Assembly (NCBI GenBank): GCA_031418715.1
Contig: JANOJL010000002.1
Location: 186,001 to 250,000, forward strand
Length of the DNA: 64,000 nucleotides
Source of the DNA: JANMDU01 sp031418715
Lineage (GTDB): Bacteria > Pseudomonadota > Gammaproteobacteria > Burkholderiales > Burkholderiaceae_C
Direction: 5' to 3'
Part shown: one piece after another, positions 23,744-31,627 of the stretch
Numbering within the stretch: the first letter of the stretch is position 1
How the letters are laid out: each line of letters begins with the position of its first letter
Made by a program: the position numbers and the translations under genes
Notes under the pieces: model-generated
The model's input: the letters and a program-made list of their open reading frames with translations, nothing else
The model's database searches: none
Told to the model about the DNA's origin: nothing

Positions 23744-24432
23744 GACGTTCCTCCCGCAGGCAAATAACCCCGTGTAACCACAGCGGCCATCACATCAGAG
23801 CGCACCTCTTGCAAGCTCTGATGCCCATTGATTCGCACGAACCGCTGCGGATCTGCCGCCACCCGCGCTGCATAACCACTGCTCACGCGCTCAAAGAAAG
23901 CCACGTCTTGCGATTCAAATTTATCGGGCTGCCGCGCTGAAGCCAGCCGCTGCGCCGCCACCTGCGGCGGGACTTCAAACAACAGCGTCAAGTCTGGCTG
24001 CAAAATACCGTTTTGAAGGCGTATTTTTGAGGTCAAATCGGCCTCTAGCCGTGATAAATCTTGTGCAGAATGCTCTAATTTCGATAGCACTTGTAGATCA
24101 AACCCCCGGCCTGCCCCTTGGTAAGCAAAGCTGGCATCCGTGAAACGGTCACACAACACCACATCGCTGCGCGCCAGCGCTGGCGCGATCACTTGCACAA
24201 TATGCTCGCGGCGAGCCGCAAACACCAAAAGCGCCTCCGTCAAAGCGTCCATCGGTTCATGCAAGATCAACTCGCGAAGCCGCTCCGACAAACCCGTGCC
24301 CCCCGGTTCGCGCGTGAGCACCACTTGCTGCTGCTCACCCAATTGAGCACGAAACGCTTGCGCCAGCGCCTGAATATGAGAGGACTTGCCTGCGCCGTCA
24401 ATGCCTTCGAAAGTGATGAATAAACCTGTCAT
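23740..24432 (-). CDS. tmk: Thymidylate kinase
   Basis: Phosphorylates dTMP to dTDP. ATG at 24432 begins GLFITFEGIDGAGKSSH, with the Walker A in place; a longer in-frame extension upstream has no domain support. The DRF motif (CDRFTDASFAYQGAGRG) and the LID region (RQPDKFESQ) are present. At 230 residues it is longer than the usual 205-215; an extra segment of roughly 20 residues between LSKLE and PDLTLLFEV coincides with a copy of the dispersed repeat. It heads the tmk-holB-pilZ operon. Confidence 0.95.
   Translation of the reverse strand: MTGLFITFEGIDGAGKSSHIQALAQAFRAQLGEQQQVVLTREPGGTGLSERLRELILHEPMDALTEALLVFAARREHIVQVIAPALARSDVVLCDRFTDASFAYQGAGRGFDLQVLSKLEHSAQDLSRLEADLTSKIRLQNGILQPDLTLLFEVPPQVAAQRLASARQPDKFESQDVAFFERVSSGYAARVAADPQRFVRINGHQSLQEVRSDVMAAVVTRGYLPAGGTS
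24024..24088 (-). repeat. Dispersed palindromic repeat, copy within tmk
   Basis: On the coding strand it reads GCTATCGAAATTAGAGC, then TTCTGCACAAGATTTATCACG, GCTAGAGGCC and an AT-rich tail, aligning with the long intergenic copies. It is translated in a different frame from the other coding copies (V-L-S-K-L-E-H-S-A-Q-D-L-S-R-L-E-A). Confidence 0.65.
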
Positions 24433-24492
24433 GGGAAGGTATTGTGGCCTATCCCGAGGAGTTGACCTGCTATGAAGTGACACAATATTGGT

Positions 24493-25197
24493 ATGCAACG
24501 TGTGCAAGGGACTGATTTTGAACTGCCCGATGATTTGGTCATCGGCACGGCTTCGGGCGACGAAGATGATCGTGGCTGGGCAGGTTCGACACTGCCTCAG
24601 GATGTGTATCCGTCTGGTGAGCCGGGGATGTCTGCAAGCGGGCGATCTGGTTGGCATGGTTCAACGCATCCTATGCACAGGGCGGGCTCAACGACAGATG
24701 GCGATACGCTGTCGCCTGATCTGGCTCCTGATGCGGGCAGCGTTTCGACGGCATTTGGGCCGACGCCGACTCAAGCTATCTTGGCATCGCCGCGCAGACG
24801 CGGCCGTCTGCCACAGGATGGCCCGCTGCCCAAGCGGGTGTTGGTGGTGGACGATGATTTGACGATGCGGCTTTACATGCGCTCGCGCCTGATGCTGCGC
24901 GGGAACGTGCAGTTGCTGGAAGCATCCAGTGGCGAAGAGGCGCTCAAAATGGTACAGGCGTATCCGTTTGATGCAGTGTTATTGGATGTGGACATGGGTT
25001 CGCAAAATGGTTTTGAGACTTGCAGAGCAGTGCGAAGCCATGTGCGGCGTGAAGGTGGTAAGCAACCTCAGATTTACTTCATCACCAGCCGCAGCGGCGT
25101 GATCGACAAAATGCGCGCTCGTATGGCAGGCGCAGATGCATTCTTGTCCAAACCACCGCATCCGGGTGAGCTGGCGAAACTGCTAGAAAGGGTGTAG
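24493..25197 (+). CDS. Response regulator with N-terminal low-complexity extension
   Basis: A 234-residue protein. Residues 1-110 are Gly/Ser/Asp/Pro-rich and probably disordered. Residues 113-234 form a CheY-like receiver domain with the acidic pair (VLVVDDDLTMR), phosphoacceptor Asp in LLDVDMGS, Thr/Ser in FITSRSG and Lys in FLSKPPH. There is no output domain. No histidine kinase gene is adjacent. A second receiver-like protein follows, so the two may act together. The gap to tmk (60 bases, divergent) must hold both promoters. Confidence 0.88.
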   Translation: MQRVQGTDFELPDDLVIGTASGDEDDRGWAGSTLPQDVYPSGEPGMSASGRSGWHGSTHPMHRAGSTTDGDTLSPDLAPDAGSVSTAFGPTPTQAILASPRRRGRLPQDGPLPKRVLVVDDDLTMRLYMRSRLMLRGNVQLLEASSGEEALKMVQAYPFDAVLLDVDMGSQNGFETCRAVRSHVRREGGKQPQIYFITSRSGVIDKMRARMAGADAFLSKPPHPGELAKLLERV

Positions 25198-25310
25198 AAA
25201 GTGTCGGTACATCATGCATTTGTCGCATACGCGCCAAAACAGGTCGCGACAAACCGTAACAAAACTGTGAGATTTATCACGAAGTCTGTATCAGAGGATA
25301 TGATTTGAGC

Positions 25311-26087
25311 ATGATGCACAGAGTTTTTGTTCGAGTGGTGGGCTTCGCGGGTGTTGAGCGGCATGCGCTCAACACCATATTTCGCCTGTCGCAAGACCGG
25401 CAATCTGCCCGCGAGTGGAGCTATGAACCTTGGTTGCCCGATTCACTCTCAGCACCCCGATTGGCGCTGATTGACGGTTCCAGCCCCGATGCAAGCGAGG
25501 CTTTGGCGGAGATTGATGCGCTGGGCGGTATTGGCATCATTTGGGTCGGTTCGATCTCGCCAGCCAAAGCGTGGCGAGCATTTTTGCGCCCGATCACCTG
25601 GACGGCTGTGTTGCTGGCGATGGACGAGTATTTCACGCCAAAAAACGAGTTAGATGTCGATTTTGGCAATGACACTTGGCCTTCCGTGCTGGAAGCCACC
25701 GGCGCACATATGTTTCCAGACCATGATTTGCGTCGCGTTTTGTTGGCAGATCCCGACAACGATTCGCGCATGTATCTGCGTACAAAACTGGCTTCTTATG
25801 GCATCACACACATTGACGAAGCTTCTAATGTGCTGGAGGCGCGCGACCATCTCGCACCCGAACGTTTGCAGCGCATGGGCTACGATATTGTGATTGTTGA
25901 TCTGAGTTTGCCCGGCGGTGACCCGTGGAGCGTAATGGCCGCCACAGGGAACACACCCCTCAAACTCGTCACGCATGCGCGCCTGAGCCTGAGCAACCGC
26001 ATGACCGCCAAAGTCAGTGGCTATGTGGCCATGGGCAAACCGCTTGATCCTTCTCGTTTGAATATGCTGCTAGACAAGATTCAATAA
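25311..26087 (+). CDS. Receiver-domain protein with unknown N-terminal domain
   Basis: A 258-residue protein. The N-terminal part (residues 1-140) is a receiver-like alpha/beta domain without a clear phosphoacceptor. The C-terminal part (about 143-258) is a receiver domain: RRVLLADPDNDSRMYLR, phosphoacceptor Asp in IVIVDLSLPGGD, Thr in KLVTHARLS and Lys in AMGKPLDPS. The start is uncertain: ATG 25311 or 25314, or TTG 25305, which is better spaced from AGAGGA. No output domain is present. It probably works with the preceding response regulator. Confidence 0.7.
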   Translation: MMHRVFVRVVGFAGVERHALNTIFRLSQDRQSAREWSYEPWLPDSLSAPRLALIDGSSPDASEALAEIDALGGIGIIWVGSISPAKAWRAFLRPITWTAVLLAMDEYFTPKNELDVDFGNDTWPSVLEATGAHMFPDHDLRRVLLADPDNDSRMYLRTKLASYGITHIDEASNVLEARDHLAPERLQRMGYDIVIVDLSLPGGDPWSVMAATGNTPLKLVTHARLSLSNRMTAKVSGYVAMGKPLDPSRLNMLLDKIQ

Positions 26088-26109
26088 GCCATAGGTCTCG
26101 CGCGCTACC

Positions 26110-26736
26110 ATGAGCCAAGACTCCTCCACTGAACTGCAAGAACTGCTGCTGGCCGCTGGCCGAGGGGATCACTCTTGTTTTGCTCGCATTTATGAGCGTA
26201 CCAGTGCGCATCTGTATAGCGTGGCGCTGCGTATGTTGGGAGGTGAACACGCAGCAGAAGATGTCTTGCAAGAGGCTTATGTGAGCATCTGGAAAAACGC
26301 CTCCCAATACCGCACCGCCATCGACGGGCAGCAGCTCGCGCCCATGACGTGGCTGATTGCCATCGTGCGCAACAAATCGCTTGATGCACTGCGCAAAAAC
26401 AAACGCCTGCGTGAAGACGAATTCATCGCAGAAGGAGATGCACTTGACCGCGCTCCCACGCCGCTGCACGAGACCGCGCCCAGCGCCTTAGAGTCGCTCA
26501 CCAGCGCTGTTGAAAGCCTGCATATTGACGCTTGCATGAATACTCTGAGCGCTGCGCAGCGCCAAGCGCTCGCGCTTTGCTACTACCAAGGCCTGACGCA
26601 TTCTGAAGCTGCAGCCCAAATGGGCTCGCCCATGGGCAGCGTGAAGGCTTGGGTCAGGCGTGGGCTGGAAAAGCTCAAAACTTGTTTGCTGAACCGCGGC
26701 GTCATGCAAGACGCCACTCACGGGGGCGCAGCATGA
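26110..26736 (+). CDS. ECF-type RNA polymerase sigma factor (SigK-like)
   Basis: A 208-residue group 4 sigma factor. Region 2 includes ALRMLGGEHAAEDVLQEAYV and WLIAIVRNKSLDALRK; region 4 includes ALALCYYQGLTHSEAA and GSPMGSVKAWVRRGLEKLK. The next gene, overlapping by ATGA, encodes an RskA-like anti-sigma factor, so this sigma factor is probably held inactive at the membrane until a signal releases it. Confidence 0.93.
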   Translation: MSQDSSTELQELLLAAGRGDHSCFARIYERTSAHLYSVALRMLGGEHAAEDVLQEAYVSIWKNASQYRTAIDGQQLAPMTWLIAIVRNKSLDALRKNKRLREDEFIAEGDALDRAPTPLHETAPSALESLTSAVESLHIDACMNTLSAAQRQALALCYYQGLTHSEAAAQMGSPMGSVKAWVRRGLEKLKTCLLNRGVMQDATHGGAA

Positions 26737-27500
26737 GATACAGCAGCCCCGAACTCATCGAGCGCCTAGCCGCTGAATACACCCTCGGTACGCTGCATGG
26801 CGGCGCGCGCCGCCGCTTTGAGCGCCTGCTCTCAGATCGCGCGGATGTGCGCGTGGCTGTGAACGCTTGGCAAGCGCGGCTCGCGCCGCTGGCCAGCAGC
26901 ATCCAGAGTGTGAAGCCACCTGTGCGTTTGTGGGCAGCGATTTCTCAAGCAACCCAATCTACGCCGTTCGGCAGAGCATCTATTGCAGTATCTGGTGCAA
27001 AAGCTTCTGGCTGGTCTTGGCTGCGCCCAGCAAGCTGGGGCTTCGGCGGCATAGCAATGGGTGTCGCACTCAGCGCAGTAGCCCTCTTCACCGCACCCAC
27101 ACTGTTCATGACCGCCGACAAAATCGCAATGCTTTCAGGCGAGAAACTGCCGCAAAGCTGTGTGGGCGTGCTCACCGATCCGCAAGGCAATGGCCGCCTC
27201 TTGGTCAGCTCATTGCGTCATGGCAAAACCGTCACGCTGAAAGTCATCGGTGCAGGCGAACTCGGCACACAAGCCGCCCCACTCGAACTCTGGGCCCTGC
27301 CACCTGCGGATGTGAATGGCGGCAAACCTTTCTTGCTCGCTAAGGTACCCGTCAAAGGCAGCGGCATCGCGATGCTGCCCGATACGTCAGAAAAACTGCT
27401 CTCCAAGATCAGCAAACTGGCCGTGACTCAAACCAATACTGTTCAACCCGGTACAACGGGCGAAGTCGTTTTGATGGGTAATTGTACGAAGCTTTGGTAG
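26733..27500 (+). CDS. Anti-sigma factor, RskA family
   Basis: A 255-residue membrane protein. The N-terminal cytoplasmic part (LAAEYTLGTLHGGARRRFERL) matches the anti-sigma domain found in RskA/ChrR-type proteins. One transmembrane segment (GGIAMGVALSAVALFTAPTL) is followed by a periplasmic RskA C-terminal domain with the typical LELWALPPADVNGGKP and LAVTQTNTVQPGTTGEVVL segments. It is translationally coupled to the sigma gene and inferred to bind and inhibit it. Confidence 0.92.
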   Translation: MRYSSPELIERLAAEYTLGTLHGGARRRFERLLSDRADVRVAVNAWQARLAPLASSIQSVKPPVRLWAAISQATQSTPFGRASIAVSGAKASGWSWLRPASWGFGGIAMGVALSAVALFTAPTLFMTADKIAMLSGEKLPQSCVGVLTDPQGNGRLLVSSLRHGKTVTLKVIGAGELGTQAAPLELWALPPADVNGGKPFLLAKVPVKGSGIAMLPDTSEKLLSKISKLAVTQTNTVQPGTTGEVVLMGNCTKLW

Positions 27501-27512
27501 GCTAACCAAGCT

Positions 27513-27579
27513 TAATTTTTAAGCATTTTAGGGTCCTACCCGTTATAGAACTTGAGGTGAGCGCTATCCATTTAATAGT
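27513..27579 (-). repeat. Dispersed palindromic repeat, intergenic copy
   Basis: On the minus strand it reads a CTATTAAATGGATAGC core, then CTCAAGTTCTATAACGGG and an AT-rich tail (CCTAAAATGCTTAAAAATTA). It lies between convergent anti-sigma and ferredoxin genes. Confidence 0.75.
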
Positions 27580-27603
27580 ACGAAGGTATCTACTGACAGA
27601 CTT

Positions 27604-27867
27604 TCAAGCCTTGGACAAATCTTCCGCTTGCAAGCGTGTGAATTTTTGATACAGCGTTTCGCGGTTTTCTACATGCTCGGGATGCGTATCAATGCAAGCC
27701 ACGGGGCAGACCTGCACGCATTGCGGTTCATCAAAATGGCCCACACATTCGGTGCATTTATGCGGATGGATTTCGTAGATCTCTTTGCCCATGTAAATCG
27801 CCTCGTTCGGGCATTCGGGTTCGCAGACATCGCAGTTGATGCATTCGTCGGTGATTCTCAGAGCCAT
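27604..27867 (-). CDS. YfhL family 4Fe-4S dicluster ferredoxin
   Basis: An 87-residue ferredoxin with two cluster motifs: CINCDVCEPECP and a second set, CTECVGHFDEPQCVQVCP, with the characteristic insertion of the YfhL/FdxA-like group. It transfers electrons to unidentified partners. It lies directly downstream of coaD, a conserved pairing in betaproteobacteria. Confidence 0.95.
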   Translation of the reverse strand: MALRITDECINCDVCEPECPNEAIYMGKEIYEIHPHKCTECVGHFDEPQCVQVCPVACIDTHPEHVENRETLYQKFTRLQAEDLSKA

Positions 27868-27880
27868 GATTGCGGCCTCT

Positions 27881-28375
27881 TCAAGCTTGGAGCTTCGGGC
27901 GATGCGCAGCTTCGAGCGCCCGCGCCACTGCCGGGCTGACCATCTGGCTCACATCCCCGCCGAGCTTGCTGATCTCGCGCACCAGCGTGGAGCTGATGCA
28001 CTGCAGATCGGGCATGGGCAGCAGAAACACCGTGTCGATAGAAGTGCGCATTTTGCGGTTCATCGCGGCCATCTGGGCTTCGTAATCTAAATCGGTCGCG
28101 TTGCGGATTCCGCGCACGATGGTCTGTGCGCCGTGCTTAGAACAAAAATCCACGATCAAGCCGTCAAACGCGATCACACGCACATTTGCTATATTTTTCA
28201 GATCGCCTCGCGCAGTATCCATGCGCTCCTCCAGCCCAAACAGCGTTTTTTTACTGTGCGCCACAGACACGGCCACGATCAGCGTGTCAAACATCTTCGC
28301 CGCACGCGCAATCACGTCTTCATGCCCCAGCGTGTTCGGGTCAAACGTGCCGGAATAAACTGCAATTTTTGCCAT
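27881..28375 (-). CDS. coaD: Phosphopantetheine adenylyltransferase
   Basis: A 164-residue enzyme of coenzyme A synthesis that joins 4'-phosphopantetheine to AMP to give dephospho-CoA. The nucleotidyltransferase motif appears as YSGTFDPNTLGHED, and the ISSTLVREI signature is near the C-terminus. Residues GIRNATDLDYEAQMA are typical of CoaD. The order coaD-ferredoxin is conserved; here rsmD lies further upstream, separated by an inserted block of accessory genes. Confidence 0.97.
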   Translation of the reverse strand: MAKIAVYSGTFDPNTLGHEDVIARAAKMFDTLIVAVSVAHSKKTLFGLEERMDTARGDLKNIANVRVIAFDGLIVDFCSKHGAQTIVRGIRNATDLDYEAQMAAMNRKMRTSIDTVFLLPMPDLQCISSTLVREISKLGGDVSQMVSPAVARALEAAHRPKLQA

Positions 28376-28393
28376 GTTGGAATGATACGCGCT

Positions 28394-28609
28394 TCAGCTT
28401 CGCAAAATATTCGTGGGGGCAGCGCCTGCCGGATCACGGTACACATCAAAATCTGAATCCACCGTGAGGATGTGGCTGATTTTCAATCGAGAAGCTGCCT
28501 CGGCAATAGAAGCATCGGCCAAGTCAAACGGCATGGAGGCAAAGCGCACACTGATTTGCAGCACGGTGGCAAGGCTGTTTTCTGGATCAACACCAAGGCG
28601 CAGGCTCAT
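28394..28609 (-). pseudogene. PIN-domain toxin (VapC-like) C-terminal remnant
   Basis: A 71-residue reading frame whose second half (FDLADASIAEAASRLKISHI, then TVDSDFDVYR) matches the C-terminal half of VapC PIN-domain ribonucleases (about 130 residues). The N-terminal half with the first catalytic Asp (D-T/S-N motif) is missing. Its ATG overlaps the antitoxin stop by ATGA, as in intact pairs, so an internal deletion removed the front of the domain. It is probably inactive. Confidence 0.65.
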
Positions 28610-28902
28610 AGCGCAGCACCGGGCGAGCTTGGCTTCATCTTCTGCGCAGCGATCTCATCCCACACACCCGCCGCATAAGCCTTGCGATTCGTCGCCAAAT
28701 CCATCAGCCTCAAGCCATCCGTGTATTTGCGGCCAAACAAATCCTGCCCCAGCTCGTATGCACTGGCCACACCCTTAGGCGCAGTTGCCAGATACATCAT
28801 CAGCGCATCGCGCATCACTTCGCTGATGCTTCGCCCCTCCGATGCGTAGCGCTCGCGCAAGCTGCCCTCTAAGCTGTCTGGGAGTTTGACGGTGGTGGTC
28901 AT
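28606..28902 (-). CDS. Ribbon-helix-helix antitoxin
   Basis: A 98-residue protein. The N-terminal part (MTTTVKLPDSLEGSLRERY, SISEVMRDALMMYL) is a CopG/RHH DNA-binding domain. The C-terminal part, with GQDLFGRKYTDGLRLMDLAT, matches the toxin-binding tail of antitoxins paired with PIN toxins. ATG 28902 is preferred over an extension lacking the typical N-terminus. The cognate toxin downstream is truncated. Confidence 0.82.
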   Translation of the reverse strand: MTTTVKLPDSLEGSLRERYASEGRSISEVMRDALMMYLATAPKGVASAYELGQDLFGRKYTDGLRLMDLATNRKAYAAGVWDEIAAQKMKPSSPGAAL

Positions 28903-28990
28903 GATGAATTCAAAGCACAAATTGAGGTAATAAATTAATTATTACCAACCATCTTCCACCTGGCAAGCATTCACCATCGCACCCTACTGC

Positions 28991-29566
28991 TCAATTGCAA
29001 TTGGACTTTAGCCAAGCCTCTGCGCTGGCGATTTCTTGGGATCGGTCTGCATAGCCAGGGGGGCGTTTAGGCAGGTTTTTATTGCTCTGCATTTCTTCTC
29101 GTCTGCTTTTGCATTCAATCGCTAGGCCTTCCACGTCTTTTTCTGCAGCGGCTAAGCGCATCTGCGGATTACAGCGTTTATCAACACGGGCTTTGTTCAG
29201 TTGGAAATTTTCATTGCCAATCGTGTCTTTCACCCTCCTCGCAGCGATTTCAAGCAAGCGCCTGTCTTCTGCGCAAAGTGTGTCGTATTGCTGCAAATTT
29301 GAGTTGGGTATCGTTGCACCCTCGCTTGGCAAGTCAGCAGCATTCAGCGGCTGGCTGCCCCTCTCTGGCGCTTTGGTGGCAGCTTTAAGAGGCGATTTTG
29401 CTGGTGCTTTGATCTCAGTGGCTGCCTGCCCCACGTTGCAAGCTTGATCGCTAAACACCACTTTGCCATCTGCACCCACACATTTATTGATGGCAGCTTG
29501 CGCAGCAAAGGGCAGGAAGAAAATAGCAATGAATGCGGACGAAATACAAAAGATATGGCGTGTCAT
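28991..29566 (-). CDS. DUF4124 domain secreted protein
   Basis: A 191-residue protein with a signal peptide (FCISSAFIAIFFLPFAAQA) followed directly by the DUF4124 motif INKCVGADGKVVFSDQAC, common in betaproteobacteria. The rest is helical and charged with cysteines near the C-terminus (AWLKSNCN). DUF4124 proteins are exported with unknown function. ATG 29566 gives the natural signal peptide; an in-frame GTG at 29587 adds seven residues. Confidence 0.88.
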   Translation of the reverse strand: MTRHIFCISSAFIAIFFLPFAAQAAINKCVGADGKVVFSDQACNVGQAATEIKAPAKSPLKAATKAPERGSQPLNAADLPSEGATIPNSNLQQYDTLCAEDRRLLEIAARRVKDTIGNENFQLNKARVDKRCNPQMRLAAAEKDVEGLAIECKSRREEMQSNKNLPKRPPGYADRSQEIASAEAWLKSNCN

Positions 29567-29613
29567 AGCGGTCTTCAAAAGAGCCACTTTACAGCAGCCT
29601 CAAGACACGAGCA

Positions 29614-30156
29614 TCAAGCTGCGAGCCCCACCGTGATGCCCCGGTCTTTCGCATATTTCTCAGCTTGCTCGCTCAGCGCCCCAAGGCAAACATACATCGC
29701 CTTGTCCGCCCCCAGCGCCTCTTGCTGCGCCACCAAAGCCTGTAGCGCCTCCATGCCGTGGCTGGCCGCTTTGTAGCGCTTGGCGGCAACCAGAGTCGTT
29801 TGCCCGGAATTGGTCAGCAGAAAATCGCCCGCTCCTTCAGCCTTTTTTCCAGTCAACCGCTCCACAGCAAAGCCTTGGCCTGAAAACTTAGCCTCCAGCT
29901 CCTTGGAGAAATCCTTCCAAGATAGCCCCGCCAAGCGCGATGCCTCTGCCTCAAGAGCCGCCGCTGAAGGCGCATTCCACTGCCGCTTTAGCGCCACGCA
30001 GCCTGTCACCAAAAACGGTAACGTGCCCAGCACGCCAAACACCACCAAATCTTTGGGCAACAGCGCTGCACAAATCATGCTGATCACTACAGCAATCACA
30101 AAGCTAATCCACCACGGATTGCGCAGCAAGATCGCAAACAGCGAGTTCGGTGCCAT
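29614..30156 (-). CDS. Membrane protein with restriction endonuclease-like (Mrr-type) domain
   Basis: A 180-residue protein. Two hydrophobic segments (residues about 14-60) are followed by a C-terminal Mrr-type nuclease fold: FSKELEAKFSGQGFAVERL, GAGDFLLTNSGQTTLVAAKRY. The catalytic D-x(n)-Q-x-K pattern appears as D...A-x-K, with Ala where Gln is usual, so activity may be altered. ATG 30156 is chosen because family members start with a short polar stretch before WW and the first membrane segment; a longer frame exists to 30273. Confidence 0.7.
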   Translation of the reverse strand: MAPNSLFAILLRNPWWISFVIAVVISMICAALLPKDLVVFGVLGTLPFLVTGCVALKRQWNAPSAAALEAEASRLAGLSWKDFSKELEAKFSGQGFAVERLTGKKAEGAGDFLLTNSGQTTLVAAKRYKAASHGMEALQALVAQQEALGADKAMYVCLGALSEQAEKYAKDRGITVGLAA

Positions 30157-30412
30157 TTTGAATTTCAAGAGATACTCCACAGAAAAATAACAAAGACCCC
30201 AGACTGTACTTGAGACCGTGGTTGCGAATTTTTCATCGCGTAGCAAGCATTGTGTGTAGATCAGGCCAAACATGACAAACTGTTGAGCTACGCCACATCT
30301 GATTAGCGCAGCGGGTTGGCGGCGAAGGCTGCGCCCTGTTCAACGCCCAAATCACGGTAGCCTCTGTATCAGCCATGCCGCCAGATCGAGCGACAACAGT
30401 AAAAACCTATGT

Positions 30413-30826
30413 TTAACTGCTCGTCTTTGCTTGTTTTTCAAACTCTTTGTGAAGAGTCTTACCCGTCAAGTGAACAAAAAATGCAATTGCTAACGAGTGA
30501 ATCAAGCACACAAAAATTAACCCAAACGCAAGCGCACCCCAACTGAACTTAGCTTGACCAAGCATCGCCATACTGGCAAATGCAAACTGCAGCAATAAAT
30601 TGATTCCGATCATTCCCCAAACAACGCTGGATTTTTCCGATGCAGTGAAATACCGTCTTTGCTTCATACCAAAAGAAAAACAAGGCCACATGACTGCTCC
30701 TATTAGGATGGCCACATTGAATCCAGAATTTGGTTTGATACTCATCAAATGAAATCCAATGGCTAGAAGAATCATAAGCATCAGATAAATTGCAAAGAAG
30801 CGACCCAAAACACTTGAAATCGACAT
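30413..30826 (-). CDS. Hypothetical four-helix membrane protein (ABZJ_00895-like)
   Basis: A 137-residue protein with four hydrophobic segments (about 9-30, 36-52, 70-90 and 100-122). The middle motif FTASEKSSVVWGMIG (acidic-Lys before the third helix) resembles the uncharacterised ABZJ_00895 membrane family. Function unknown. The bases between this gene and 30156 contain no gene that I can support. Confidence 0.6.
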   Translation of the reverse strand: MSISSVLGRFFAIYLMLMILLAIGFHLMSIKPNSGFNVAILIGAVMWPCFSFGMKQRRYFTASEKSSVVWGMIGINLLLQFAFASMAMLGQAKFSWGALAFGLIFVCLIHSLAIAFFVHLTGKTLHKEFEKQAKTSS

Positions 30827-30952
30827 AGGAAATCTCTTGTTTGATGAAAAGGAAGTATTCGCAGAAGATGTAATCAATTGCTAGGGTGGCACAATAACTT
30901 GTGAGCAGATTAAGCAAATCTCATCACAATAATTGCACAAGCACTAACATTT

Positions 30953-31600
30953 TCATTCTTTTGCACTCCGCCCAAGCAGATGAAAATGTACATCACCCGC
31001 CTTGCTTTGCTTAATCACTTTCAGCCCAAGCGTAGCCAGTTTTTCATCATCCCAAGGCTCAGGCGCTTCCAAATAGATAGCGCCTTGCGCAGATAGTGCG
31101 ACGGCGGCAGCGGTAATTGCCTCTAAATAAAGCCCAGAATCGAAAGGTGGATCGAGGAAGATCACGTCGATGCTGGCTTTGGGAAGGCTGCGTAGGGTGG
31201 CGACGCCGTCGCCGCGTTGGATGCGGATGTTATCTGCTTTGAGGCGAGTTTTGTTGGACTGCAAATGGGTGACGAGTTGCGCGTCTTGCTCGATGAGGAG
31301 CACGTCTTGCGCGCCGCGTGAGGCGGCTTCGAAGCCGAGGGCGCCTGAGCCTGCGAAGACATCGACACAGCGCAGGCCACTTAAATCTTGTCCGAGCCAG
31401 TTGAATAGCGTCTCGCGCACGCGGTCGGGCGTAGGACGCAGGCCAGGCTTGCCCAAGACGCTGAGTTTGCTGCGTTTCCACTGGCCGCCGATGATGCGGA
31501 CTTCGCCTACGCCGCCCGTGCGCGAGGCTGCGCCAGAGCTGTTTTTTGCGCGAACGGCGATAGTTTGAGAGGTACTTGGGATAAGGGCTTTGGGTTTCAT
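30953..31600 (-). CDS. rsmD: 16S rRNA (guanine966-N2)-methyltransferase
   Basis: A 215-residue methyltransferase that modifies G966 of 16S rRNA. The RsmD N-terminus (VRIIGGQWKRSKLSV, LRPTPDRVRETLFNWL) is followed by the SAM-binding motif VDVFAGSGALGFEA and the catalytic DPPF. It is divergent from ftsY by 27 bases, a conserved arrangement. The 35-residue N-terminal extension before GEVRIIGG is unusual. Confidence 0.95.
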   Translation of the reverse strand: MKPKALIPSTSQTIAVRAKNSSGAASRTGGVGEVRIIGGQWKRSKLSVLGKPGLRPTPDRVRETLFNWLGQDLSGLRCVDVFAGSGALGFEAASRGAQDVLLIEQDAQLVTHLQSNKTRLKADNIRIQRGDGVATLRSLPKASIDVIFLDPPFDSGLYLEAITAAAVALSAQGAIYLEAPEPWDDEKLATLGLKVIKQSKAGDVHFHLLGRSAKE

Positions 31601-31627
31601 AGAATCAGGTGATTGTAGAAAGTCTCC

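Noticed and set aside
26970..27010. A repeat copy in the anti-sigma gene
   Set aside because: Only a loose match to the core was found; the palindrome and the ACGG box are missing.
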